Shown: positions 1 through 8,240, counted from the first letter of the stretch. The stretch: 39,413 nt of DNA from Rickettsia endosymbiont of Pseudomimeciton antennatum (GCA_020881195.1 JAJIYL010000019.1:1-39413), one strand, 5' to 3'. Notes: generated by a model not told the origin, from the letters alone. Program-made: numbers and translations.

Positions 1-117
1 GGTGGTACTCCACCTCCTCTTGGTGGTGGCGGTGGTGGTACCACACCATCTCCTTCTGGTGGTACTCCACCTCCTCTTGGTGGTAGCGGTGGTGGTACCA
101 CACCATCTCCTTCTGGT
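1..117. repeat. 57-bp tandem repeat coding the proline-rich segment
   Basis: Bases 1-57 and 58-114 are nearly identical and a partial third copy follows. The 57-bp unit equals 19 codons and encodes a glycine/proline-rich peptide on the minus strand. The array continues off the window, so its copy number is unknown. Confidence 0.85.
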
Positions 118-1886
118 GGTACTCCACCATCTCTTTCTGGTGGTGGAACTACACCTCCACCTTCTAGATATGCATCTGCTGGAACTGCACTTGCTGGAAC
201 TACCTCTACTAGAGCTTCTACTTTTGGAGCTGCAACTATTTCTGAAGCTACAACTACTTCTGGAATTACAACCACTTCTTGAACTACAACTACTTTTGGA
301 ACTGTTTCTACTAGAGCTTCTACTTTTGGAGCTGCAACTATTTCTGAAGCTACAACTACTTCTGGAATTACAACCACTTCTTGAACTACAACTACTTTTG
401 GAACTGTTTCTACTAGAGCTTCTACTTCTGGAACTATAACTATTTCTGGAACTACTTCTGTATCTGTCTTTACTATTTGAGACGGGGGATCATCTATTAG
501 AGTAAGGGGTTTTACAGTTTTTACTGGAACCGCTTCTGCTACCAAGGATTGAGGTTCAGTTACTATTGATACAACCTTTTCTTCAAACAATGTTTCTAAC
601 TCAAAGCTGTCTTTAAATATTTTATCTAAATCAACAGTTGTATTATCATGCACAACTATATTCCTTTTTTTTCGATAGTTTGGATCAGCTGCTTTCAACT
701 CTTCTTGCAATGATAACTGTGAATCACCTTGTGTTACAGAAGATTTTTGGCTTACATAGCCTAGATATAATAACTCATCTTCAGAATCTATTAACTTTCT
801 GTCGTTAAACTTTGGTTGTGTGTAACTTTCTGATGGGGATTTATCTACTATTGGTACAACCTTTTCTTCAAATAATCTTTCCAACCCAAAATTGTCTCCA
901 AGTATTTCATATGGATCAACGGCTATATCATCAGGAACAGATATACTAATTTCTCTTGGAAGAGATTTACTTTGGTATGATATTGTCTCTGCTAATCCAT
1001 TATATTCAATAAGGGCTTTGTTTTCTTCTCTTAATTGACGGATTTCAGCGTCTTTTGCCTGGATAATAATTAATTGTTGGTGGTACTCTTTTCGTTTTGT
1101 TTCGAGCACTGACGAGTAAACTTCCATCTCACTTAAATCTTCTGTTAAATTTGCTAAATCTTTGTGTACTCTTTCAAGTCTACCAAAAGGACTTGGAGTT
1201 ATACTAGATGAGGGCTGTTTAGCTACCATTTGCTCCTGCTCTTCTATGTCAAAGTTGCTTGAAGACTCAGGATCATATTCTAGTTCTGTTGTATTTATGG
1301 ACTCTACTAATAGTGGGTTTGAGATTGGATCATAAATATATTCCTCTGAGTCATTCTCCACAAATTCAACAAAAAGATTTTGTTCTGTCTCTTCGCTAGA
1401 TGAGATCTCCTCCTTGATATTTTGTCTCTTAAAATCATAGATTTTTTGCTTATTAAGTAATACTGAACTATCCTTTTCTAGTGAATCAAGTGCATTTTCC
1501 AACTCATTGATATTACTAAATGGGGATATTGTTTCTAACTGTTTTCGTTTTAATTCATTCAATTTATCATTGGCTTCATCGATAGCATTGAATATTTCTT
1601 CTATTTTATTAGAGTAAGGTAGCTGTCCTACTTCTTCATTAACTCCTACTGCCAAAACATCAGACGCATTAAACTGTTGCAATAAAAAAAATAAAACAAC
1701 ACAGCTTCTTACTAAATATTTATTAAAAAATCTATTTTGTATACTCAAATGATTTGAAGAATGGGGACAATAAACAAGGGATGAGCGTGCTAGGCATACA
1801 GCTAGTACGTGAACACGCGAATGTCTCACAGTTTTACGAAGCCAATTTTTCAAATCATTTGAGTATACTATGCTAAATAATATCAT
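1..1886 (-). CDS. Secreted proline-rich repeat protein, C-terminus cut by window edge
   Basis: An uninterrupted minus-strand frame runs from ATG at 1886 to the window edge, giving about 628 codons without a stop; the 3' end lies outside. Residues about 7-49 are encoded by a 129-bp palindromic element. After it comes a clear signal peptide: a basic stretch (FFNKYLVR) then the hydrophobic CVVLFFLL and a likely cleavage site after NAS or VLA. A charged coiled-coil-like segment lies near residues 235-305. Two related blocks containing LFEEKVV follow near 317-352 and 412-448. Then come 34-residue valine/glutamate repeats and, at the edge, 19-residue proline-rich repeats (VVPPPPPPRGGVPP). A TTG at 1748 could start translation directly at the signal peptide if the palindrome is not translated. 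I recognise no family. Proline-rich surface or secreted proteins in Rickettsia include actin-polymerising factors, but nothing here proves that role. Confidence 0.75.
   Translation of the reverse strand, partial: MILFSIVYSNDLKNWLRKTVRHSRVHVLAVCLARSSLVYCPHSSNHLSIQNRFFNKYLVRSCVVLFFLLQQFNASDVLAVGVNEEVGQLPYSNKIEEIFNAIDEANDKLNELKRKQLETISPFSNINELENALDSLEKDSSVLLNKQKIYDFKRQNIKEEISSSEETEQNLFVEFVENDSEEYIYDPISNPLLVESINTTELEYDPESSSNFDIEEQEQMVAKQPSSSITPSPFGRLERVHKDLANLTEDLSEMEVYSSVLETKRKEYHQQLIIIQAKDAEIRQLREENKALIEYNGLAETISYQSKSLPREISISVPDDIAVDPYEILGDNFGLERLFEEKVVPIVDKSPSESYTQPKFNDRKLIDSEDELLYLGYVSQKSSVTQGDSQLSLQEELKAADPNYRKKRNIVVHDNTTVDLDKIFKDSFELETLFEEKVVSIVTEPQSLVAEAVPVKTVKPLTLIDDPPSQIVKTDTEVVPEIVIVPEVEALVETVPKVVVVQEVVVIPEVVVASEIVAAPKVEALVETVPKVVVVQEVVVIPEVVVASEIVAAPKVEALVEVVPASAVPADAYLEGGGVVPPPERDGGVPPEGDGVVPPPLPPRGGGVPPEGDGVVPPPPPPRGGGVP
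204..440. repeat. 102-bp tandem repeat (34 codons)
   Basis: The string CTAGAGCTTCTAC recurs at 209, 311 and 413, an exact period of 102 bp. The first two units are almost identical and the third is degenerate. On the minus strand each codes a 34-residue Val/Glu/Pro-rich unit. Near-identity suggests recent duplication or ongoing unit gain and loss. Confidence 0.85.
1740..1868. repeat. Rickettsia palindromic element type 1, in frame in secreted protein gene
   Basis: The 20-base arms GTATACTCAAATGATTTGAA and TTCAAATCATTTGAGTATAC are exact inverted copies bounding 129 bp. On the minus strand the element is open in the frame of the surrounding gene and encodes YSNDLKN near one end and SSNH.SIQ near the other, the same terminal peptides as the copy at 17831-17960. 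It lies between the ATG at 1886 and the signal peptide. Confidence 0.85.
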
Positions 1887-1953
1887 ATCTATTACCACTA
1901 GTTAATTTATTTACTAAAAATTAAGTAATATTAACGTAATTGTCATAGCAATA

Positions 1954-1981
1954 CAAAGTAATAAGTATACTTATTACTTTG
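1954..1981. promoter_or_regulatory. Perfect 28-bp palindrome upstream of secreted protein gene
   Basis: The 14-base half CAAAGTAATAAGTA is followed immediately by its exact reverse complement. It lies about 70 bp upstream of the minus-strand start at 1886, close to where a promoter would be expected (a weak ATGACA, 17 bp, TAATTT pair lies just downstream of it). It could be an operator; the short T-run to its right also permits a rightward terminator. Confidence 0.5.
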
Positions 1982-2319
1982 TTTTTGAAAGATAAGTTGC
2001 TATGTGTTATAAAAAATCATGATTATAGATTAAACACACTCTTTAAGCTTCCTCCTTTGTCTAGACAAAAAATTAGATAATTTGAGATATAATTCTCAAA
2101 AATTAAATTGTTGTTTTTATGCAATATTTTTCTCAAAATATACATACTCTGGAGTTTTATAATCTAAAGCTTAATGTATCGTCACGTGCCAGTTATGCTG
2201 ACTCACCCCAATGCCAAATAAAATAACCCACTATTTAATAAAAAATGCTAAGTGTTGTGCATAACAAACTAGGTTCTTATATTTGGGGGATGTATTATAA
2301 ATTAGTCATAAGGTGACTT

Positions 2320-2488
2320 GATAGGCTCTTGACTGAAGTAGTCAGGCACAGAATAAACTCCCTCTTAAAAAGTTTGCTTTGAACAGATTGCAGAAGGTGC
2401 TAGAAGCAGCAGCCTTGCACAATAAAACGAACGAGATTATATCATGAGTAAAATAATAGGTCTAGATGTTATTGACAGATGTAAGTAA
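2320..2488 (+). pseudogene. Possible remnant of an IS110-type left end and transposase start
   Basis: An ATG at 2444 opens MSKIIGLDVIDRCK and then stops at 2486-2488. IIGLDV resembles the first RuvC-like strand of IS110-family transposases (compare IGIDIAK at 39375). Two small stem-loops lie upstream, TGACT/AGTCA at 2330-2344 and AAGGTGCT pairing with AGCA(G)CCTT at 2394-2416, as in structured IS110 ends. The peptide is too short to be sure; it could be chance. Confidence 0.3.
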
Positions 2489-2567
2489 AGAATAGCTTGA
2501 TATTATGTATATATGACAAGTATATTATTTAATTTATTTTAATATTTTCTTAACGAACAAGTGTGAG

Positions 2568-2612
2568 CATTCACGGTTTTTTTGCTATTTTCTTGTGATG
2601 AATAAAAAACCT
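2568..2612. repeat. Dispersed repeat starting GTGAGCATTCACGG
   Basis: About 45 bp, including TTTTTTTGCTATTTTCTTGT and GATGAATAAAAAA, recur in reverse complement at 27494-27538 with few changes. The GTGAGCRTTCACGG head also ends the repeats at 15664-15700 and 18720-18754. Confidence 0.7.
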
Positions 2613-2628
2613 GAAAAGTGATTAAAAA

Positions 2629-2719
2629 TGGATTGCCACACCACCTACGGTGGCTCGCAATGACTATGGGGATTTATATGTCATTGCGAGAAGCCGATTG
2701 GCGGCGACGCGGCAATCCA
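2629..2719. repeat. REP-like inverted pair
   Basis: One half-unit runs TGGATTGCC to CTCGCAATGAC (2629-2664) and the inverse half runs GTCATTGCGAG to GGCAATCCA (2680-2719). A fragment TGGATTGC follows at 2732. It lies just 3' of the leftward gene ending at 2750. Confidence 0.85.
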
Positions 2720-2749
2720 CACTTATTAGATTGGATTGCATCAATGCCA

Positions 2750-4294
2750 CTAAAGTGGTTCACTCTCTGTTAATTCACATCCACCTATTAATGAAGCTGC
2801 TTCTTCTGTTGTGTTTAAAGCATTAATAAAGATGTTTGCACCTTTTGCTGCAAAAGCATTACTAAAGGTGTTTGCGTTTTCTGCTACGTTTAAAACATCA
2901 TTCAAGACTTTCATCGTGGTATTTTGCATATTTTCTGGTAATGTCTCACAGTTAGAAAGATGATCACACTTTTTATTTCCTGAGTGCGATTCTTCTAGCG
3001 ATCCATTAAAGCATTTTAAGCATTTATTGTAAATAGCACTACCTTTTTTGCAAACAAAAGTAACAATACCACCAATAGTAGCTACTGCAAGTATTCCACC
3101 TATAACAGCTTTACATAGATCGTCCACTGACCATCCTTGATTTGTGGGAGTTTGTTTTTGTGGAGTTGGTGTAGAAGTGACCTTGCCCTCTAATTTAGCA
3201 TTAGAAGGGTCTGCGGGAGCAGCTGTTTTTTCCGTTATAATGGTAAAATTTGGTGTAGTAGTAGAGTTTCCTGCAAGAGTAGAGTTTCCTGCCATAGTAA
3301 AGTTTCCTGTAGGGGTAGAAGCTTCCTCAATTAAATAGGCAGAAGAAGATGGCTCAATGGTATTAACTGCTGGTATTAATTCTTTCAGCTCCTTTGTCAG
3401 CTTAATGGCTAGTTTAAAATTTGGATCTGCTTTAAGAGACTTAGTGCATTCTATTAGAGCTTCTTCATTGTGACCCTCAGACTTCAATTTTTTGCAATTC
3501 TCTAAATGTTGATAACGCGGTGAAAGTCCTAAATCATCACATTTGTACTTATGTATATTACTCAACTTGGGTCCCGTAGAACTATAGGGTGTATGTACAA
3601 ATGTTACATCTATTCCTAGGTCACTATCAGCTACTGCTTTTAGATTTTTTAATGAATATCCCCACTCAAAGATATCTCCATTATCACGTAAATAAAATAG
3701 TTGGTTATAGCAAGGTTCACCCAAACACTTGACATGTACACTTTTCCATGGTAGAACAAGACCCACTGCTGGATGATCTTCCAGTCCTATCATAACACAG
3801 TTACCATTTGATAAAGTAACGTGTTGTGTAACTAATGTATCCCCATTATCACGCTTACTTCTATTATGAAGAGCTACATCAGAATTATCTACATCAGAAT
3901 TATCTGAAATAGGATTATTTAGCATACGAAATGCATTAGCAGTATTAAATGCTGCAGCAAAAGCTAATAGACCGACAAACAATTTAGGAGCAGAGTCAAG
4001 TGCTTTAGGAATATGTGAAAGAACATTAGCAACAGTACTATTCCAGCTATTATCTGTATCAAAAGAAGGGGAAGGAGCAGGTAGGACTCCAAGCTCTACA
4101 GCTCTGGATTTCATGTGATCGTCTAGTGGATATTCACTGTATTGCCATATACCAGCTTTCAGATGAGACACTTGCATTGCGTCACTTAATAGCTCAAAAA
4201 TTTCTGCATCATCAAAATACGTTGAGCTAAGATACCCGTTTTCATAATAAGGATTTTTCTCCATATGATTTTCCTGTATATAATTTTTCGACAT
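2750..4294 (-). CDS. Unrecognised 514-residue protein with two membrane segments and sequon-like repeats
   Basis: I do not recognise a family. There is no N-terminal signal peptide. A hydrophobic stretch lies at about 103-121 (PKLFVGLLAFAAAF) and a stronger one at about 396-415 (AVIGGILAVATIGGIVTFVC). Between them are several cysteines (166, 190, 195, 252, 267, 283) and one TPR-like helix pair near 265-300 (EALIECTKSLKADPNF). Residues 331-354 are four tandem hexapeptides beginning NFT or NST, which look like eukaryotic N-glycosylation sequons. Cysteines continue after the second membrane segment (425, 428, 443, 449). A small DNSDV duplication lies at 131-140. The start is supported by AGGAAA upstream and a promoter-like pair at 4314-4342. 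The C-terminus lies against a REP-like repeat. A surface or secreted host-interaction protein is possible but is inference. Confidence 0.7.
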   Translation of the reverse strand: MSKNYIQENHMEKNPYYENGYLSSTYFDDAEIFELLSDAMQVSHLKAGIWQYSEYPLDDHMKSRAVELGVLPAPSPSFDTDNSWNSTVANVLSHIPKALDSAPKLFVGLLAFAAAFNTANAFRMLNNPISDNSDVDNSDVALHNRSKRDNGDTLVTQHVTLSNGNCVMIGLEDHPAVGLVLPWKSVHVKCLGEPCYNQLFYLRDNGDIFEWGYSLKNLKAVADSDLGIDVTFVHTPYSSTGPKLSNIHKYKCDDLGLSPRYQHLENCKKLKSEGHNEEALIECTKSLKADPNFKLAIKLTKELKELIPAVNTIEPSSSAYLIEEASTPTGNFTMAGNSTLAGNSTTTPNFTIITEKTAAPADPSNAKLEGKVTSTPTPQKQTPTNQGWSVDDLCKAVIGGILAVATIGGIVTFVCKKGSAIYNKCLKCFNGSLEESHSGNKKCDHLSNCETLPENMQNTTMKVLNDVLNVAENANTFSNAFAAKGANIFINALNTTEEAASLIGGCELTESEPL

Positions 4295-4313
4295 AAAAAT
4301 TGTTTCCTATTTT

Positions 4314-4342
4314 ATAATATTGATTAATATTTAGTTTAACAA
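4314..4342 (-). promoter_or_regulatory. Putative promoter of the 514-residue protein gene
   Basis: TTGTTA (4342-4337), a 17-bp spacer and TATTAT (4319-4314) lie 20 bp before the ATG on the minus strand. The predicted start falls close to the AGGAAA motif, so the leader would be very short. Confidence 0.4.
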
Positions 4343-4441
4343 GATAGTTAACAAAAACTATCTAAGTTGATAAAATAGGTTTTTTACATAGAAGTCAAGA
4401 TTTAATTTCAAAGTTTCCTAAAAAAATAATATCGTGATATC

Positions 4442-4464
4442 TATAGCTAATCGGGTTAGCTATA
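4442..4464 (-). repeat. Stem-loop over the ccmA stop codon
   Basis: TATAGCTAA and TTAGCTATA flank the loop TCGGG. The ccmA stop codon (4458-4456) lies within it, so the last residues (DYS) come from this repeat. It belongs to the dispersed CGGGTTAGCTATA repeat also seen near 5542, 13609, 28620 and 31740. Confidence 0.6.
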
Positions 4465-5055
4465 ATCCTGAAGATTGATGATTTGTGCTGACTTAATATC
4501 TATATTGGAGTGAGAGGTAAGCAAAATAATCCCACCGTTATTTGCTTTTGAAATAATCAAATTATATAGTAACTCTTTATTTTCTTGATCTAGGTTTGCT
4601 TCTACTTCATCCAGTAACCATAAATTTGATTGGCAAGCAATGAGTTTTGCTAAGGCAACTTTCTTTTGGTTGCCAGCAGAGAGTCTGTAACATTTCTCAT
4701 ATAAAATGTTATGTAATCTGAAATAGTATATCGAAGATTCCAATGTTTCAAGGGAATCATAAATTGTAGACCAGAATTTTAAATGTTCTAATACAGTTAT
4801 TTGAGATTTTAATCCAAGATTATGACCAATATAAGTACAATAAGGTTTCTTTAAATATTTACAGTTCAATGATCTATATATAACATTGCCACTTGTTGGA
4901 TCCTGTAAATTACTGACCATTCTAAGTAATGAAGTTTTTCCGCAACCATTTGCTCCTTGGAAATAAACTATAGACGATGGTAAAAAAGTCACGCTGATAT
5001 TAGTGAAGATACTTTTTTGGTCTATAATAAGAGTGACGTGTTCAAATGACAGCAT
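4456..5055 (-). CDS. ccmA: Heme exporter ATP-binding protein CcmA
   Basis: ATPase subunit of the CcmAB(CD) ABC complex of system I cytochrome c maturation, which releases heme-loaded CcmE at the periplasmic face of the inner membrane. The 199 residues match the usual short CcmA length. Visible motifs are Walker A GANGCGKTS (34-42), ABC signature LSAGNQKKV (125-133), Walker B LWLLDE (145-150) and the H-loop SH (181-182). The signature's LSAGNQKK form is typical of CcmA rather than other ABC ATPases. The gene stands alone: ccmD and ccmE are 14 kb away and ccmB, ccmC and ccmF are not in the window, the scattered arrangement expected in Rickettsia. The stop codon lies in a repeat stem-loop. Confidence 0.9.
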   Translation of the reverse strand: MLSFEHVTLIIDQKSIFTNISVTFLPSSIVYFQGANGCGKTSLLRMVSNLQDPTSGNVIYRSLNCKYLKKPYCTYIGHNLGLKSQITVLEHLKFWSTIYDSLETLESSIYYFRLHNILYEKCYRLSAGNQKKVALAKLIACQSNLWLLDEVEANLDQENKELLYNLIISKANNGGIILLTSHSNIDIKSAQIINLQDYS

Positions 5056-5100
5056 TTATATATTCGGATGATCTGAATAATTGTTTTTTCTAATTTTTAG

Positions 5101-5183
5101 TGTTCCCTGCTTACGCAGGGATAACACCATTTTATAGTACCAATTTTTTGCTTTTTTTGACAGTATTTCTTACTGTTTTTTTT
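5101..5183. repeat. Two hairpins between ccmA and acnA
   Basis: CCCTGC and GCAGGG pair across TTAC near 5105-5120. Further right ACAGTA (5160-5165) pairs with TACTGT (5171-5176) and is followed by seven T, which has the shape of a rightward terminator although no rightward gene precedes it. Confidence 0.5.
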
Positions 5184-5192
5184 AGAAAAGGT

Positions 5193-5284
5193 GTCATTGC
5201 GAGTCATCGTAGGTGGCGTGGCAATCCATTTACTTCTCAGCTTTCCTTGGATTGCTTCGACCACTACGTGGTCTCGCAATAACG
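5193..5284. repeat. REP-like inverted pair
   Basis: GTCATTGCGAG to GCAATCCA, a spacer of about 20 bp, then TTGGATTGC to CTCGCAATAACG. Half-units face each other as in the other copies. Confidence 0.85.
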
Positions 5285-5402
5285 TTTCTAGAAATATTTA
5301 TTTTTTTAAGTTAAATTAAATGAAAAGCTTAGTGGTGGGTATTTTTAGTGTATACTCAAAATAAAGGTTTAATGATTATAGCTAACCAGAATAGTATTAC
5401 AC

Positions 5403-5529
5403 CGTCTATTAGCGAGGAGCCGGTTTGTAGTAACACCTCGTCATGGCTCAGAGACCGCAAGGTCGACGAAGCAATCCATATGATAAGCTTCATGGATTGC
5501 CACGCTCACGTACGTTCGCTCGCAATGAC
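5403..5529. repeat. REP-like composite repeat upstream of acnA
   Basis: Starts CGTCTATTAGCGAGGAG, includes the module TCATGGCTCAGAG, then GAAGCAATCCA, spacer ATGATAAGCTTCA and inverse half TGGATTGCC to CTCGCAATGAC. The spacer and right half are nearly identical to the copy at 31640-31730. Confidence 0.85.
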
Positions 5530-5573
5530 TAAGTAATGCTAGTTGGGTTAGCTATAAAACAAATGAGGATAAC

Positions 5574-8222
5574 ATGAATTCTGATTATCTTAAAGAAATA
5601 TCTGTTGGAGATAATATTTATAAAATTTTTGACATAAATAAAGCGGCAAATGATATTGGGTTTGAGTTAAAGCGTCTACCTTATAGCTTAAGGATATTAT
5701 TTGAAAATGTTCTGCGTTTAACGGCAGGTCAAGAAAAGTTGCTACTATTTAAAGAATGGCTTAAGGCAAAGAAATCTGAAGCTGAAATACCGTTTATGCC
5801 GGCTAGAGTATTGATGCAGGATTTTACTGGTGTTCCGGCTATTGTTGATTTAGCTGCTATGCGTGATGCTATGAAAAAACTAGGGGGGAATCCATTAAAA
5901 ATTAATCCTTTGATACCTGTTGATCTGGTGATAGATCATTCTGTACAAGTTGATTATTATGGAACAAGTGAAGCTTTTGCTAAAAATGTTACAATGGAAG
6001 TAGCACGGAATCTAGAGCGTTATGAATTTTTGAAATGGGGGCAAGAAATATTTGATAATTTTAAAGTAGTACCGCCAGGAACAGGCATTTGTCATCAGGT
6101 TAATTTGGAATATTTAGCTAATGTTGTGTGGACTAAACAAGAAAATGGTGTGACTTTTGCTTATCCGGACACATTGGTTGGCACAGATAGTCATACTACA
6201 ATGATTAATAGTCTGGCAGTTCTTGGTTGGGGAGTAGGGGGGATTGAAGCTGAGGCTGCAATGCTTGGTCAACCTCTATCAATGATTATGCCCGAGGTAA
6301 TTGGCTTTAAATTGACTGGGTCTTTAGATGGGATGATTACCGCTACAGATTTAGTGCTAACCGTTACCCAAATGCTACGAAAGAAAAATGTCGTTGGCAA
6401 ATTTGTTGAATTTTATGGAGATGGGCTAGATTCGCTGACATTGGCAGATAGGGCAACCATATCAAATATGGCACCTGAATATGGGGCTACTTGTGGCTTC
6501 TTTCCAATTGACAATGAGACTATAAAATATCTTAATTTGACAGCTAGGGATCCGAATCGCATAAAATTAGTAGAGCAATATGCCAAAATGCAGTCATTAT
6601 GGTATGAGCCAATAGTTACCCCAGAATATACTGACACATTAGAGCTGGATTTATCTGCTCTAGAATCTTCCTTAGCTGGACCAAGACGCCCACAAGATAG
6701 GGTTAATCTAAAGAATACGGCTAGTAATTTTAAAACGGAACTAGCTTCTCTAACCAAAGGTGATGTTAATATTAGTAAAAAATATTCTGTGACTGATGAA
6801 TATGCAATCAGTCATGGTGATGTCGTAATAGCGGCAATTACCAGCTGTACCAATACTTCCAATCCTAATGTAATGATTGGTGCAGGCTTGCTGGCTAAGA
6901 AAGCAGTAGAACTTGGACTAATGAAAAAGCCATGGGTTAAAACCTCATTAGCTCCTGGTTCAAAAGTAGTAACGGAGTATTTGAAGAAAAGTGGGCTTGA
7001 TCAGTATCTCAATGATTTAGGCTTTAATCTTGTCGGTTATGGTTGTACTACTTGTATCGGCAATTCTGGTTCGTTGATGCCGGAAATAGAAGAGACTATT
7101 GCTAAAAACAATCTTGTCGCCGTTTCGGTGTTATCTGGTAACAGGAACTTTGAGGGTAGGGTACACCCTCTAACTATAGCTAGTTATCTTGCTTCTCCCC
7201 CGTTAGTCGTTGCTTATGCTATTACAGGTACGATCAACATTAATCTTGAGACTGAGGCAATAGGTAAAAGTCACAATGGTAAGGATGTATATCTTAAGGA
7301 TATTTGGCCTACTCAACAAGAGATAAAGCAATTAATGGAGGAATCTATTAACTGTAAAATGTTCAAGGATAAATATAGTGATATATTTTTAGGTGATCAA
7401 CATTGGCAAGATATCAAGGTAACTAAAAGCGATACTTATAATTGGAATAAAGATAGTACTTATATCAATAATCCTCCTTATTTTGAATCTATCGAACATA
7501 TAGACAGTGGTTTGCGTAATATAGAATCTGCTAGAATATTAGCTATTTTTGGTAATTCTATTACTACTGACCATATATCTCCAGCCGGGAATATTAGTAA
7601 AACAAGTCCTGCTGCTAAATATTTAACCGAGCATGGTATTTTACCAGCAGATTTTAATTCTTATGGATCACGGCGTGGTAATCATCAAGTAATGATGCGT
7701 GGCACTTTTGCCAATAATCGGATTAAAAATGCCATGTGTCCAGGAATTGAAGGCGGTATTACTATAAACCAACTAAATGGTCAACAAATGAGTATTTATG
7801 ATGCAGCTCAGGATTATAAAGCCCATTCTATTCCTTTAGTAATTTTCGCAGGTAAAGAATATGGCTCTGGTTCGTCGAGAGATTGGGCAGCCAAAGGTAC
7901 TAGTTTATTAGGAGTAAAAGCGGTAATTGCTGAAAGTTTTGAAAGAATTCATCGGTCAAATTTAGTTGGCATGGGTGTTTTGCCGCTTGTACTAACTTCT
8001 TCTACAGTAAATGATTTAAAACTTGATGGTTCTGAATATATCACAATTACAGGCTTGAATAATAAAGTAGAGCCTTATCAACAACTTAGCTGTGCTATCA
8101 AGAGGAAAAGTGGTATAATTGAAACTATCGACGTAATATTACAAGCTTTTACAGATAATGAGATAGATTATATAAGATATGGTAGTATAATGCATTTAGT
8201 GGTTAAGAATTTTAGTAGTTAA
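5574..8222 (+). CDS. acnA: Aconitate hydratase A
   Basis: Converts citrate to isocitrate through cis-aconitate in the TCA cycle, with a cytosolic [4Fe-4S] cluster. The 882 residues match the AcnA/IRP1-type enzyme (E. coli AcnA is 891). Cluster ligands are visible as C425 (SCTNTSNP) and C491/C494 (GYGCTTCIGNSG). Substrate motifs include VGTDSHT (203-208) and, in the C-terminal swivel domain, SYGSRRGNHQVM and YGSGSSRDWAAKG. The start is supported by TGAGGA five to six bases upstream. It heads a probable rightward unit with the small membrane protein and queF: 12-18 bp to the next start, then 1 bp. Repeats fill the upstream region. Confidence 0.97.
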   Translation: MNSDYLKEISVGDNIYKIFDINKAANDIGFELKRLPYSLRILFENVLRLTAGQEKLLLFKEWLKAKKSEAEIPFMPARVLMQDFTGVPAIVDLAAMRDAMKKLGGNPLKINPLIPVDLVIDHSVQVDYYGTSEAFAKNVTMEVARNLERYEFLKWGQEIFDNFKVVPPGTGICHQVNLEYLANVVWTKQENGVTFAYPDTLVGTDSHTTMINSLAVLGWGVGGIEAEAAMLGQPLSMIMPEVIGFKLTGSLDGMITATDLVLTVTQMLRKKNVVGKFVEFYGDGLDSLTLADRATISNMAPEYGATCGFFPIDNETIKYLNLTARDPNRIKLVEQYAKMQSLWYEPIVTPEYTDTLELDLSALESSLAGPRRPQDRVNLKNTASNFKTELASLTKGDVNISKKYSVTDEYAISHGDVVIAAITSCTNTSNPNVMIGAGLLAKKAVELGLMKKPWVKTSLAPGSKVVTEYLKKSGLDQYLNDLGFNLVGYGCTTCIGNSGSLMPEIEETIAKNNLVAVSVLSGNRNFEGRVHPLTIASYLASPPLVVAYAITGTININLETEAIGKSHNGKDVYLKDIWPTQQEIKQLMEESINCKMFKDKYSDIFLGDQHWQDIKVTKSDTYNWNKDSTYINNPPYFESIEHIDSGLRNIESARILAIFGNSITTDHISPAGNISKTSPAAKYLTEHGILPADFNSYGSRRGNHQVMMRGTFANNRIKNAMCPGIEGGITINQLNGQQMSIYDAAQDYKAHSIPLVIFAGKEYGSGSSRDWAAKGTSLLGVKAVIAESFERIHRSNLVGMGVLPLVLTSSTVNDLKLDGSEYITITGLNNKVEPYQQLSCAIKRKSGIIETIDVILQAFTDNEIDYIRYGSIMHLVVKNFSS

Positions 8223-8240
8223 AAAATTGAAGAGATGAAA

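Larger units (their letters stand above)
1887..2749. other. 863-bp non-coding stretch with repeats and a possible IS remnant
   Basis: No convincing gene spans this stretch. It holds the perfect palindrome at 1954-1981, possible IS110 debris at 2320-2488, a repeat at 2568-2612 shared with 27494-27538, and a REP-like inverted pair at 2629-2719. The remainder is AT-rich with no recognisable signal. Confidence 0.6.

Noticed and set aside
2..439. Plus-strand 145-codon frame rich in Leu and Val
   Set aside because: It is the antisense shadow of the repeat region of the minus-strand secreted protein; the minus frame continues to 1886 with a signal peptide and coiled coil.
5097..5282. 60-codon frames on both strands between ccmA and acnA
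   Set aside because: Both lie in REP-like repeats and hairpins and have no recognisable domain or ribosome-binding site.
5348..5536. 62-codon plus-strand frame upstream of acnA
   Set aside because: Most of it is the REP-like repeat at 5403-5529; the peptide matches what the same repeat gives elsewhere.
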